This document shows, in pieces, positions 49,449 to 59,495 of a DNA stretch of 64,000 nucleotides. Position 1 is the stretch's first letter, and each line of letters starts with the position of its first letter. The translations under genes and the position numbers were made by a program. The stretch comes from Cycas panzhihuaensis (Eukaryota > Cycadophyta). Under the pieces are notes generated by a model. It did not search any database. It saw only the letters and a list, made by a program, of their open reading frames with translations, and was not told the origin of the DNA. The DNA is taken from NCBI GenBank assembly GCA_023213395.1, contig CM041465.1, positions 139,879,741 through 139,943,740 of the forward strand. The letters are read 5' to 3'.

Positions 49449-50091
49449 CGGCTCTCGAGAGAAACTAGAGCCATTTCCTTATGCAGCGAAGTGCCACCCG
49501 ACTTCATAGGCACGCAGAGGGAGATCAGGCCATTGGATCGAAGCTCAGAGACAGTCATCGAGACCATCATAGTGAGATAGTGACAACCAGGCCGGATCTA
49601 GTGAGTGGATCCCATGAAACCTATCCCATTCCAAAGTTTTCATTTCAGCACTTTTTGTTATTTTTTATATAGTTTTTGTGCCCTATATGGGTAAATAGTG
49701 GTATCTTGGAGTTCGAATTGGACCTAGAAAGAGGAGGGACCTGGGCATTAGAGAGCCCTGGTCCTGGTGGGCCCCATAGGGGTCTACCCATAGAGATTTT
49801 TTTGTGTTTTTTGGGCAGAAACCCTCCCCTTTTGGGGGGGTGCCATTCGTACCGTGGCAAACATTGTGGTGTTGCAATCTTTGCCATGGGGCCCCGATCA
49901 CCGTAGGACCTGAGCTAAACTTTGTGGTACCGTGAAGTTTAGCGTAGTACGAAGGCAAATATGTAGAAAAAAGAAGATGGGGGGCCATGAGGCCCCGAAT
50001 CTCGATCAAACAGGGTTGACAGATAGCTAAAAGGATAGAGGATTGATATAGGCTTGACTTTGACTAGTTTTGTGGTGTTGACAGGCTATTA
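49449..50091. promoter_or_regulatory. Region upstream of the antisense gene with motifs shared with the LTR
   Basis: No convincing coding motif. A segment at about 49850-49955 (CCGTGGCAAACATTGTGGT, AACTTTGTGGTACCGTGAAG, TTTAGCG) resembles a segment inside both TatI LTRs (47917-47975 and 61570-61625, for example GTGGCAAACTTTGCGATACC and CTAAGTTTATAG). A TATA-like TTTTTTATATAG lies at about 49661-49672. Promoter function for the antisense frame, and possibly for the RNase H on the other side, is inference. Confidence 0.4.
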
Positions 50092-52013
50092 TTGTGGTGG
50101 ATAACCACGAACATAGGAATGGTGATGCTCAGTTTCATCGAGATGATGTCTAGGGAGGACAAGGGGGTCCTACGGAGGTATGGCCTATTTAAGGCCCTGA
50201 AGACACCTCAGTATACATCAGATCATAGACTACTAGTAGATATCGTATCACACTGGGACCAGAGGAGGCACATTTTCCACCTACCCTAGGTGGGAGACAT
50301 GACAATGACGCCAAGGGATATAAGGTAGATACTAGGGGTACTGATGACTGGGAGGCCAATTACACTAGGAGTGCTACCTAGCAATGAGGTAGTGCACAGG
50401 GAGGCATCAGTGTTCTTCACAGGGATGGTTAGATGGAAGATGAGAGGAGTTCCTCTCCAGACTATGGTTATATCCAAGATTCCTCGGGTGAGGAAGCTTA
50501 TCACATTGTGCATTCTATTCTAGGTTTCCCAGAAACAGAACTATAGGGACATTTCTAGGGGATGGATGGATGCAGTGCGTCGTTGTGAGGCTAGCAAGAG
50601 GATGGATTGGGCCACCCTAATAGCGGTGAACCTCATCGCACAGCTGGATGCTATCAGGATGATAGGCAGGGAAGGGCTATCCTATAGCACGTTGCTACAG
50701 TGCTAGTTTTTCAATCATTTTAGAGCAGTGGCACCAGTGGGGGGACCAAACCCCATCGTAGAGTGGGCCCCGATGGTCCATAGGTGGAAGACCAGGCTGA
50801 GGGGGATAGAGGACTAGGCCCATGTCCAATGCTTGGTGGAGGCCACATCACTGGACCTCCTCACCATGATGGATTATGTGGTAGATCTATATAGGGCAGT
50901 GAGGTGGGACAGTGACGATGAGATAGGCAGAGCAGGGGCACTCCCAGGTGATGATGATGATGATGGAGATGGAGGATATGGGGTCGGCCCATCATGACCT
51001 GTGAGAGAGGTAGGTCCATTAGGGACAACAGGCAGAGTAGCAGGGCCATCAAGGATTGCCAGTAGAGAGGCAGGCCCATCAGGGGCTACAGAGGAGAGCA
51101 GGGGGCCAGTGACGAGGGCCCGCAAGCTACGGATCATGAGGAGATCTGGAAAGATGATAGCTGAGCTAGTCCCAATGAGGAGAGAGGCCCAGACAAAGGT
51201 GGTACCCAAGGAGGAGGTACCAACAGCTGGCGGGGAGCCAAGAGGAGAGGTTATCACATGGGTAGAGGAGCCAGCAGCCACAACAGGTGAGGCCTAACTA
51301 TTTCCTGTCATTTGATAGTCAGATAGATAGTTTGATTTGGTTTTATTTTAGTATGAAGTTGGATATATACTGATATATGGTATGTTGGATTTGCATGCAT
51401 CATAGAGATCCAGTGGTTAGTAGAGGCCATGGTGAGGGAGATGTTCCCTCAAGTATACGCGGAGGGGCAGCCGCCTATCCAGGCAGAGGACGCACCTAGG
51501 TCGGTAGGTGCCCATATGGCAGCATTCACCCCGTTGGTGAGGGCGAGAGATATCTGGGCTGCAGAGTCCCAAGAGCATATAACATTCAGGGGACAGATGC
51601 AATGGGAGCTGGATGAGGCCAAGGGCAAGTAGGATGCATTACGGAGTCACGCACAGGCTCTAGGGGCTCAAGGAGGAGTAGGTAGAGACACAGAGAGCAG
51701 GGTCCAGATGGTGGTCCTAGAGGAGCATCTCTGAAGGATGGAGGAGAGGTTCAGGAGCATGGAGGAGAGACTCTGGGGAGTATAGGGAGAGAGGGATCAT
51801 ATCCAGGCTCGATAGCTGGTAGACTAGGTGGCATCGAGGTCGAGCAGGAGTAGGATGTATACCCACACGATAGCGGCAACCCCAAGATGGCCACATGATG
51901 AGGGGAGTAAGGCAAGGAGCTCATGGAGGCCCAGGAGGAGCCTCAGAGGGATGTGGTCCCCAGGAGAGGGATCACACTGACCAGGAGATGGTGCCCCAGG
52001 AGCAGGGTAGTAA
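50092..52013 (+). pseudogene. TatI antisense gene: plant mobile domain (PMD)-like protein, two exons
   Basis: The frame runs opposite to gag-pol. Exon 1 (50092 to 51286; first ATG at 50119) reads SREDKGVLRRYGLFKAL, then SHWDQRRHIFHLP and GDMTMTPRDIR, the RW/HW...HxFHLPxGEMTxTLxDV signature of the aminotransferase-like plant mobile domain. Further on, an acidic run (DDDDDGDGG) and a basic, Gly/Pro-rich tail follow. GT at 51287 and AG at 51404-51405 mark a likely 119-bp intron; joining them keeps the frame. Exon 2 (51406 to the stops at 52008-52013) contains Glu/Arg-rich, coiled-coil-like sequence. In-frame stops are nearly all TAG. PMD proteins in plants act in gene silencing or occur in transposons; here it is an accessory gene of the retroelement. 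Confidence 0.72.
51287..51405 (+). other. Putative GT-AG intron in the antisense PMD-like gene
   Basis: CAACAG|GTGAGG opens and GCATCATAG|AG closes it. The intron is richer in T than the exons. Splicing joins codon g|ag (Glu) in frame with exon 2. It is predicted from sequence only. Confidence 0.6.
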
Positions 52014-52660
52014 TAGGATAGTACTCATGTATTTGATTTTGATAGGGGAAAGCACGGGTCTCTAGGAGGTCATATATAGAGTCATATGATTGTATCCCCC
52101 CTGCAAGGACACTGGCTTCCCATATGTACGATGTGACATATGATTTTGATGCATATATATATATATATATACGGGATAATTGGTACCCCATTTTGATATG
52201 AGATGATGTGTATATCATGTGTGGCAGATGATATGTATGTTTTGTTACGTATGTTATAGATGCTTTGTTATATGATGCACGTATTTCCTTCTATGCATGG
52301 CCATATATCTAACAAGAGTACACACGACCACTGTGAGTAGAGGTGATAGATACATGTGGGGTTAGAAATAGGGCGACACGCATGTCCATGGAGGAGCATA
52401 GCAGGATATGCGAAGGAAACACCAAGCGAGAGAGGGGGGAGTAACAATACTCCAAAGAGTCATCCTAACCGGGGGATGCCCAAAATAGGAAGACAGAAGT
52501 CCCAAAGGGATATGGAAACATGGGTTCTGCGAGAGGAACCAAAAAGAAGAAGAGGAGGCCACCCTAAGTTGCCATTCTACCCGTGGCTGGGAGAAATGGA
52601 ACAACTTAAGATGGTAGTTTAGGCTCATTTCAGAGCGTAGCGAAGGAAATGCTAATAGGA
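52014..52660. other. TatI spacer between the antisense gene and integrase
   Basis: The 3' ends of the two convergent genes face each other here. There is an AT-dinucleotide run at 52153-52171. No gene was recognised. Confidence 0.5.
52153..52171. repeat. AT microsatellite
   Basis: About nine AT units, just downstream of the antisense gene. Confidence 0.9.
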
Positions 52661-53889
52661 TCATGCATAAAATTTCTTACGGAATTTTTTGTTGATTGCC
52701 TTCTTAAATTCCAGGCCCTCCAAGGTGGCGATCCTATAGGTGCCATTATCGAGGCTCTCAAGAATGATGAAAGGACTGACCCATTTAGGCCCAAATTTAG
52801 TCAGACGATCATAGAGATATTCCAACTTAAGGACGTAGTCCCCAAGGCATAAAGGATGAACATGAAGATGTTTGTTGTGAGTCCTTTGCAGGCAGGCTTT
52901 CGAAGCGAGATTCGCTTGATAAGCCATTAAGAGCCTCTCATCCAGGGCCTCGAGATCTAGGAGACAAGCTTGGCGGATAGACTCCTCATCGATAAGACCT
53001 TTAAGGGATACCCATAGAGAGGGGATCTCTACTTCCAATGGGAGTACCACCTCAGTTCCGTAGACTAAGGAAAATGGAGTCATTCTAGTCGCCGTACAAA
53101 TAGAAGTACAATAGGCCTACAGGTGGAAGGGAGTTGGAGGTGGCAATCTCTTTGAGATTACGTAATGGTTTTCTTTAGAATGTTAATAAGGGTTTTATTG
53201 CATGATTCAACTTGTCCATTTGCTTGGGGGTAATAAGGGGATGAGGTCTTATGCGAAATCTTAAATTTTTCACAAAGCTCGTCCACCTCCTTATTACAAA
53301 AGGAGGTTCCATTATCTATGATCAAGATGTCTGGAATCCTGAAATGGCAAATTATGTACTGGTAGATGAAGGTGGCTATCGTCTTGCTAGGTGTAGTGGA
53401 TAGGGGGATTGCCTCTGCCCATTTGGTGAAATACTCTATAGCAGTTAAGATATACTTGTGCTGCACCGAAGAAGGTGGTGATATGGCACCGATGAGGTCT
53501 AAACCCTATTGAGAAAAGGACCATGGAGATATGATAGGGTGCAGGGCCTCAGAAGGCACATGAGAGATATTAGCATGCTCTTGGCATCGCCAACATCTTA
53601 GGGTGTAAGCGTGGGCATCCTTCAAAAGGGACAGCCAATAATAACCCATGAAGAGGATCCTTTGGGCCATGGATTAGCCCCCAAAGTGGCCCCCACAAAT
53701 GCCATGATGGCATTCGTGGAGTATTTGGTCTGCTTCATCCAAGGTAACGTAGCAAAGTAGGATCCCAACGAAGGACTTTTTGTACAACACTTCGTCTATG
53801 AGGAAATGTTGTCTAGTGGTGGCATGGATGTGTGATCTAACTTTGTTGCTGGCTTCAGGGTGGCATTCCTGCTGAGTCAAATACCACAC
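52661..53889 (-). pseudogene. TatI: integrase
   Basis: The zinc-binding part is in 53889-53674 (HECHHGICGGHFGG) and continues to CWRCQEHA near 53590. The core is in 53466-53158: YFTKWAEAIPLS, then IIDNGTSFCNKEVDEL with the second catalytic Asp, and YYPQANGQVESCNKTL with the Glu. The spacing between them is 35 residues, as expected for a DD35E integrase. The first Asp lies in GLDLIGAISPPSS near 53500, before the open frame. A frameshift precedes the C-terminal part (53083-52661), which begins TPFSLVYGTEVVLPLEVEIP and ends with the GPKWVSPFII module. The catalytic residues are kept although the frame is broken. Confidence 0.9.
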
Positions 53890-54560
53890 AATGTCACCAT
53901 ACCACTCGTTATCGGCAAGCAGATGAGGAGAAGTACCCTAGACGGTCAGAATAGACTCATCAATGAGAGAGTCATCAATGGGCATGTCACTCGTGTTGAG
54001 AATGGGGGCATCCGCTAACTATTCTACCACTATCATTCCCTTTTTTGACTTCCTATTAATGACTTGCAGGTCAAACTCTTGAAGCATGATGGCCCAACGA
54101 CCTGCCCTACCCATCAAGTCTGAATGAGTAAGCAAATAATGCAAGGGATCAGATTAGACGATCACCTTGGTAGTATTACCGAGCAAGTAATGCCTGAACT
54201 TCTTGTTCGCGTGGACCAAGGAGAGACATTCCTTCTTAGCGGGAGGATAATTAAGTTTAGCAGCCATGAGGGTGCAACTAATAAAATAGATTGCTCTCTC
54301 AGTTCCCAAATCATCCTCCTGTGCGAGCATCGCGCCCAGGGATTCATCAGTTGTTGAGGTATATAAGATAAAGGGCCTATTGAAACGAGGAGATGCCAAC
54401 GTAAGAGCGGAAGCAAGAGCTCCCTTGAGTCCTGCAAAGGCTTATTGGGTCTTGTTAGACCAAACAAACAGGGCTCCTTTCTTCAATAGTTTGGTAAAGG
54501 GTTTGGCATTTATGGTGAAGTCTGCCAAAAAGTACCTAAGGAAACTAAGCCTACTTAGAA
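53890..54560 (-). pseudogene. TatI: first RNase H and connection to integrase
   Basis: The frame 54399-54154 holds the RNase H that belongs to the reverse transcriptase: RPFILYTSTTDESLGAMLAQ, ERAIYFISCTLMAAKLNY and CLSLVHANKKFRHYLLG. It continues after a stop with LLTHSDLMGRAGRWAIMLQE, FDLQVINRKSKKG and LADAPI, a conserved Tat string. From there the sequence leads directly to the integrase zinc finger. I see no second RNase H in this interval, which matters because most Tat elements with an extra RNase H are described as having it here. Confidence 0.85.
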
Positions 54561-55467
54561 ATAACTTAATCTGTCATTAGGTTCTAGGAAATAGCATGTT
54601 AAGGATTGCCTTGACCTTATCTAGATCGATTTAGATTCCTTACTTTGATATAAGGAAACCTAGGAGTTTGCTTGAAGTGACAGCAAACACACATTTAAGC
54701 AAGTTTAGACTGACATGATACTTGTAACATCATGTGAAGATGGCCCGCAAGTCGTAGGGATGATGGGCTCTAGTATGTGAGAGACCTATCATGTCATACA
54801 TGAAGATCTCCAATGTGTTGTTGATGAGGTCATGGAAAATGAAATGCATGGCTCTTTGATAAGTAGCACCTACATTTTTAAGGTCAAAGGGCATCGCCTT
54901 GTAGGCAAAGGTACCCCATGGTCTAGTGAAGGCTGTCTTGTGGCAGTCTTCAGAAGATACCTAGATCTGGTTGTAGCTAGAAAAGCCATCCATTAAGGAC
55001 ATGACTTTGAATCTAGCAGTTCGATCGATTATTTGATCGATAAAGGGGAGTGGGAAGTTATCTTTGGGACATGCATTGTTAATGTCACGAAAATTGATGC
55101 ACATCCAAATGGTCCTGTTCTTCTTGGCAACGGGAACGATGTTTGATACCCACTTAGGGTAATCGATGGAAGAGATAAGTCCTACATCTAAGAGTTTTTT
55201 AACCTCCATCTTGATGGCAGCTGAAAGTTTGGGATGGAGAGGATGCTGCTTCTAGCACACAGGGCGAGCGCCAGGAATAGTTGTGAGGTTATGGGTGATG
55301 ATGGAGGGGTCAATTCCCTTCATCTCAGAGTAGTCCCACGTGAATACATCCTGGAATTCCTGGAATAGAAGGGAGTATTCCCTTACTTCATCAGGGGTAC
55401 ATTCTGCCCCTACCTTAATGACCTTACCCAGGGCAAGGACTATGTCTTGGGTTACCCCCATACACAT
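54561..55467 (-). pseudogene. TatI: reverse transcriptase
   Basis: The N-terminal part is in 55467-55252 (SLLFQEFQDVFTWDYSEMKG, THNLTTIPGARPV). The palm is in 55209-54961: EVKKLLDVGLISSIDYPKWV, NACPKDNFPLPFIDQIID and SLMDGFSSYNQI. After a stop it goes on with KTAFTRPWGTFAYKAMPFDL. The catalytic box reads FMYD (complement of 54793-54804) where the family has YVDD, so the first Asp of the pair is lost (Tyr codon TAT, complement of 54796-54798). This copy cannot be catalytically active even apart from its stops. Confidence 0.88.
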
Positions 55468-55479
55468 GGCGTTTCCCTC

Positions 55480-55890
55480 TTAGAAATGGAGGGGGGCAAG
55501 ATCAACAGGAAGAGATGGAATGGAGGATGGGATCAGGCCAACTAATGCAGACCTGATCTCTAAGATCTTCTGGTGGCCAAGCTTATGGTGACTAAAGGGT
55601 AAGTTAGGCGTGGAGCTCGCTAAGTGCTCCAACAAGGCCTCGTTGTCTTCGAAGTAGCCCACCCCATGGATGACTTGACTTCGAATGGACGAGGTGCATG
55701 ATAGTATGGGAGCAGTAGAGTTAGGATGACCTACAAACTGCCCAACATCCCTAAGGGACTCTAAGGGAGAGTCGAGGAGAGACCCCTTGTAAGAGGCAGG
55801 AGGGAAACTCTCGATGCCATCACTTATGAAAGGTGATGGAAGGGGAGAGCCAAGAATCTGCCGGTCACCACACACAATGGTATGTGACAC
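55480..55890 (-). pseudogene. TatI: linker between protease and reverse transcriptase
   Basis: An open piece of 136 codons, rich in Ser and Pro (GSPLPSPFISDGIESFPPAS), without a recognised domain. Its place and open frame suggest it is the low-complexity linker of the polyprotein. Confidence 0.55.
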
Positions 55891-56214
55891 GAGAGAGTGA
55901 TCAGGCTCTATGATAAAAGAGATCCTAGGTTGAGACCTAGAACGAGAAGAATGCCCCCCACTAGTGCGAAGGAAGGAAACTGGGTGAGGAAGGTCCTCAT
56001 CCTCACTATGGGACCCATCGTCGCTAAATATGGCAAGGTATCCATAGCTTCCAATGCCGATGGGGCCAAAATAGGTTAGGCTAGAAGAAGAGGATGTGGG
56101 ATCTTCTTCATGGCAAGAAGAATCAGGGATACTGATGGAGCAAGCCGAAGCATGATTAGAAGGGCCTTTACTTCCCTTTGTATGGCCATGGATTGCTTGA
56201 GTAGATGGTCTAGT

Positions 56215-56560
56215 TTATTTCATGAGCAGTTGATCACGGGAGACAACTCTCATTTGTCCATTATGGACAAACTTAAGTTGCCTCCAATGGGTGGAACACA
56301 CGGCTCCTATTTGGTCAAGCCATAGTCGACCTAGGAGGAGGTTGTAATCAACATCCACATCGAGGACAACAATGTTGGCAAGGACGATCTTATCCTTGAG
56401 GGTGAGAGGTATCGAGACGGATCCCAAGGGAGTCTTCTCGCTACCATCATAGCCTTGACATCGCCATGGAATGGGTTCCAAGGTGGAAATGCCAAACTCT
56501 TACATGACACGCAAGGGCATAGTATTCACGGAAGAATAGTTGTCCATGACGATCCTTCAC
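56215..56560 (-). pseudogene. TatI: aspartic protease
   Basis: The frame 56481-56215 gives TPLGSVSIPLTLKDKIVLAN, DVDYNLLLGRLWLDQIGAV and HWRQLKFVHNGQMRVV, the second half of a Tat retropepsin (YNxLLGRxWxxxxxAVxSTxHQxLKF). The active-site region just before it (complement of about 56500-56545, after a stop) reads VMDNYSSVNTMPLRVM. The catalytic Asp is present but the Gly of DxGS is Tyr. This may be a mutation or a lineage feature. Confidence 0.78.
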
Positions 56561-57024
56561 AATGTACAATCGGGTGTGTCTATGGTAATAGTGAAAGGGA
56601 TGTTCCATTGGCATTCCCTTCCACTAGTTGGGGGAAGATCTTTAGGATCAAAGGAGATGACAGGTTCACGACTTTGGGTGGTGCCCAAAGCATGAATAGG
56701 CGCATCATTCAATCCTAAAGCTTCCAAGAGGAGCATTTGTTGCTCAGGGAAGCTTCTCAAGACGTCCATGATGGACATCCCAGTAGCCATGGTATGAAGC
56801 TCTTCAACTATGGAAAAAGGCTTACCCTTCCTTGTGGGTTGGGTAAGGGCTCTCCTAAAGTCAAAGCAACCGGGACGAACAAGAATGTTCTTAGGAAGCA
56901 AAGGTATTTCTGGAGGTACAACTTCTGAAGGAGGATCAAGGTGTGATGTAGATGTAGAGCCGCCAATTGCCTCTTTCGCGGCTTGAGACTGAGTTAAAGC
57001 ATAAAAGGAAGTGGTCTCAAGCAT
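56557..57024 (-). pseudogene. TatI: region between gag and protease
   Basis: An open frame of 155 codons with no assigned domain. It contains SSFYALTQSQAA-like and LGLNDAPIHALGTTQSREPV strings and ends at a stop just before the protease active site. Its collinearity with gag-pol supports it being part of the polyprotein. Confidence 0.55.
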
Positions 57025-57177
57025 CTGAATTACCTTCTTTCCCTTGTTACGGGATCATGAAGGCGAAGGAGCATGGTAGTCAGGGGAACATAAGGAGGAT
57101 GATGAATCTCGCGCACCCTTCCCTCTACTGTGCGAAGGGCGAGAATTAGGGAATCTACCCCAATTCTGATTATTTCT

Positions 57178-58947
57178 TTATTGAGTGTTGCGATCATGCT
57201 CCCCATGTTTGGGAAACAAATCCTTATGAACAGGTTGATTGAGATTGGGCCTCGAGGCCCATCTGGGAGATGAATCACGTGGTGGGGCATCATGAGGGTG
57301 TTGCATCCAACAATGCGAGTCATCATGGAAGCATTCCTCGTGGACAGAGCACCACTTCTTCTCGAGCAGAGGATCAACTTTCCTCACTTGAGAAGGTTGG
57401 GTACTACCCCCTTTGGGGGGAGTGGCTTGAGAAGCCTATTGAATTTGTTTGTTGGAGGTTGGTGATCAAGGGGCTCAGAGTTTAAGCTCCTTCATCGTAC
57501 GCTCAAATGAGCATATGGCAGAAGTAAGGGGGTCTAAAGTCCTCTTAGTCAAATGAGAAGTAGACCTGATGGGTTGCGAGGATTTAGTTTCCTTAGTTGA
57601 GGGAGATGCCTTATGATATTGTGAGGGCTTAAGAGGCTTCTTGAGCCTAGCTTGGATCTCAATAGCCTCTAATTCTAAGCATTTCATGATCGCGAAGTCA
57701 CACATGGTTGCCCCCATTTTGAGGACTTCCATATGTACTTCGGAGTGAAGTGCATTAACGAAAAGGTCTCTCTTTAGCTCCTTGGACAACGTGGCCTTAG
57801 TGGAGTGAAGAAGGTCATGGAATCGTCTCACAAAGTCACGATTCATTTCATTGTGACCTTGTTTGAGTGATAAGAGGGATTTCATTCTGCTCTCAAATGG
57901 ACAGGCTACATCAAAGTAGTTGATGAATTCGTCCATCAATTGCTGGAATGAAAAGATAGAGTGGGCAGGGAGGTGATAGAGCCATTTAAGGGCATCACCC
58001 TACAAAGATCATGGAAATAGTTTCATTAAGATATGGTCGTAAGCCCAATAGTCTATACACGCCATAGAAAAACTATGCACGTGTTCAGCTGGGTCTTATG
58101 ACAAAGTTCGATCAAATTTGGGAACTTCAGGAAGGTGAGGCAGCATATTAGTTCTTAACACCTCAATGGATAGCAGCGTCGATCTATAATCCATGAAGGG
58201 ACATGCCCTTACATGGGTCGTAGGGTCGACGAACGGCAATGAGCAAGGAACAGATGGGGATGGCAAACCCATCTCTACTTGGGGAAATGCCCCTTGTTGG
58301 AAGGGGGCTTGAGGATAAACACCTTGGAAGGGAGGTAGGTTCCCTTGCGAAGGCGCAGTGAAAGAAGTCATGCTAGAAAGTGGAAATAGAGGATGTAGGA
58401 CTAGATTCTGCCCATATGGGCCACCTATAGGTGGTGCAACCCCATATGGGTGTAGCGGGTCCACCGCATAAGCTGGAAGGTTGTTCCCCTTACCCTACCC
58501 CCAAGGTTGAGATGTATAACCTGGGGGTATGTAAAGGGAAAGACCATTGGATAGGTTTTAAATATATGTGGGAGCAGGTCCCATATAGCTAGTGGTAGTA
58601 GTACTAGTAGGACCTATAAGCCTACTAGAGAACGCATGTGCCACATTTAGGGGTGGCACATTTGCTTGGATTGGGAAAGGTATGCTAACCCCAAGCTGGG
58701 GAAAAGACACACCGCGAACAGGTCCTGAAGAACTGGGACCATGACTAGGAATAGAGGGTGCGATACTTATCCCCAAAGTTGGTGTAGAAACGGAGTGGGA
58801 TGAGTGCACAGGAATAGGAGGATTGCTTGCCATGGGAGACGCAAGTACAAATGAAGAAGGTGCTCTACCATGTAAAGCTTCTTCAAACCACCTAGGACAT
58901 GCTTGAAAGTGAGTCGCTTGAAAGTACTCGTTGATAGCTTCAATCAC
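57178..58947 (-). pseudogene. TatI: gag
   Basis: It begins at 58947 with MIEAINEYFQATHFQACPRW, followed by long Pro/Ser/Gly-rich pieces (58947-58558 and 58464-58096). The conserved gag domain starts near 58150 (LPEVPKFDRTLS) and continues in 57939-57475: QLMDEFINYFDVACPFESRM, SLLSLKQGHNEMNRDFVRRF, HDLLHSTKATL and LFVNALHSEVHMEVLKMG. A further piece (57387-57178) has KKWCSVHEECFHDDSHCWMQ, a C...H...H...C cluster that replaces the usual knuckle and is common in Tat gags. Several stops, mostly TAG or TGA, break it. Confidence 0.82.
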
Positions 58948-59495
58948 GTTAGCAGGAGGGGTGTCTTCATAACCATAAGAGGTTGATAGGACCTCAAATG
59001 ACAGAGACCCCTCAAGGCGCTCCTCATAAGAATCACCAATCAGATGGTGATTCTCATGAAGAGGTGAGCCTTCTACTACATGAGCAGAAGGATGAATGCG
59101 AAAGGGGTGAGGCTAGTCACCCAAGTAGTAAATGGGATTGTCACCCTCTTGGGTGGATCCTGGAACAGACGTGGGAAACTCTTGAGTTCCTGAGACCAAG
59201 GTGTAGTAAGCCCAATTGGAATGGTAACCCTCCATTGTCAAATCAGAATCTGACTACGGAAGGGAGCGATACGAAGGGTCTTCTAACAACGGCGGTAGAC
59301 CTCATAAACGACGCGAGAAACGTCGCATGCAATGCCTTTACAAAAGTTATTAGAAGAGAGCAAAGGGTATAAAGCATGCGTTGGGAGCTGCCCAACAGAA
59401 AAGAAAGTTAAGAAGATCACCTTAAAGCAAGAACACCAACATGAAGAGAGGCAAAACTAGTTCCCTTACTGGTAGTTCCCCAGTATGGTTGCTAG
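58948..59495 (-). other. TatI 5' untranslated region with primer site
   Basis: The element strand next to the LTR reads CTAGCAACCATACTGGGGAA (complement of 59476-59495). It has the CTGGGGA core seen in primer sites of many plant Gypsy elements, but I cannot name the tRNA. Confidence 0.5.

Noticed and set aside
49481-49906. Plus-strand frames upstream of the PMD-like gene (49481-49672 and 49676-49906) as additional exons
   Set aside because: No motif, and no convincing splice sites that would join them to 50092.
50861-51281. Minus-strand open frames of 72-135 codons opposite the PMD-like gene, with Ser/Pro-rich translation
   Set aside because: They are antisense to a frame with a recognisable domain and a consistent splice join; low-complexity composition explains their openness.
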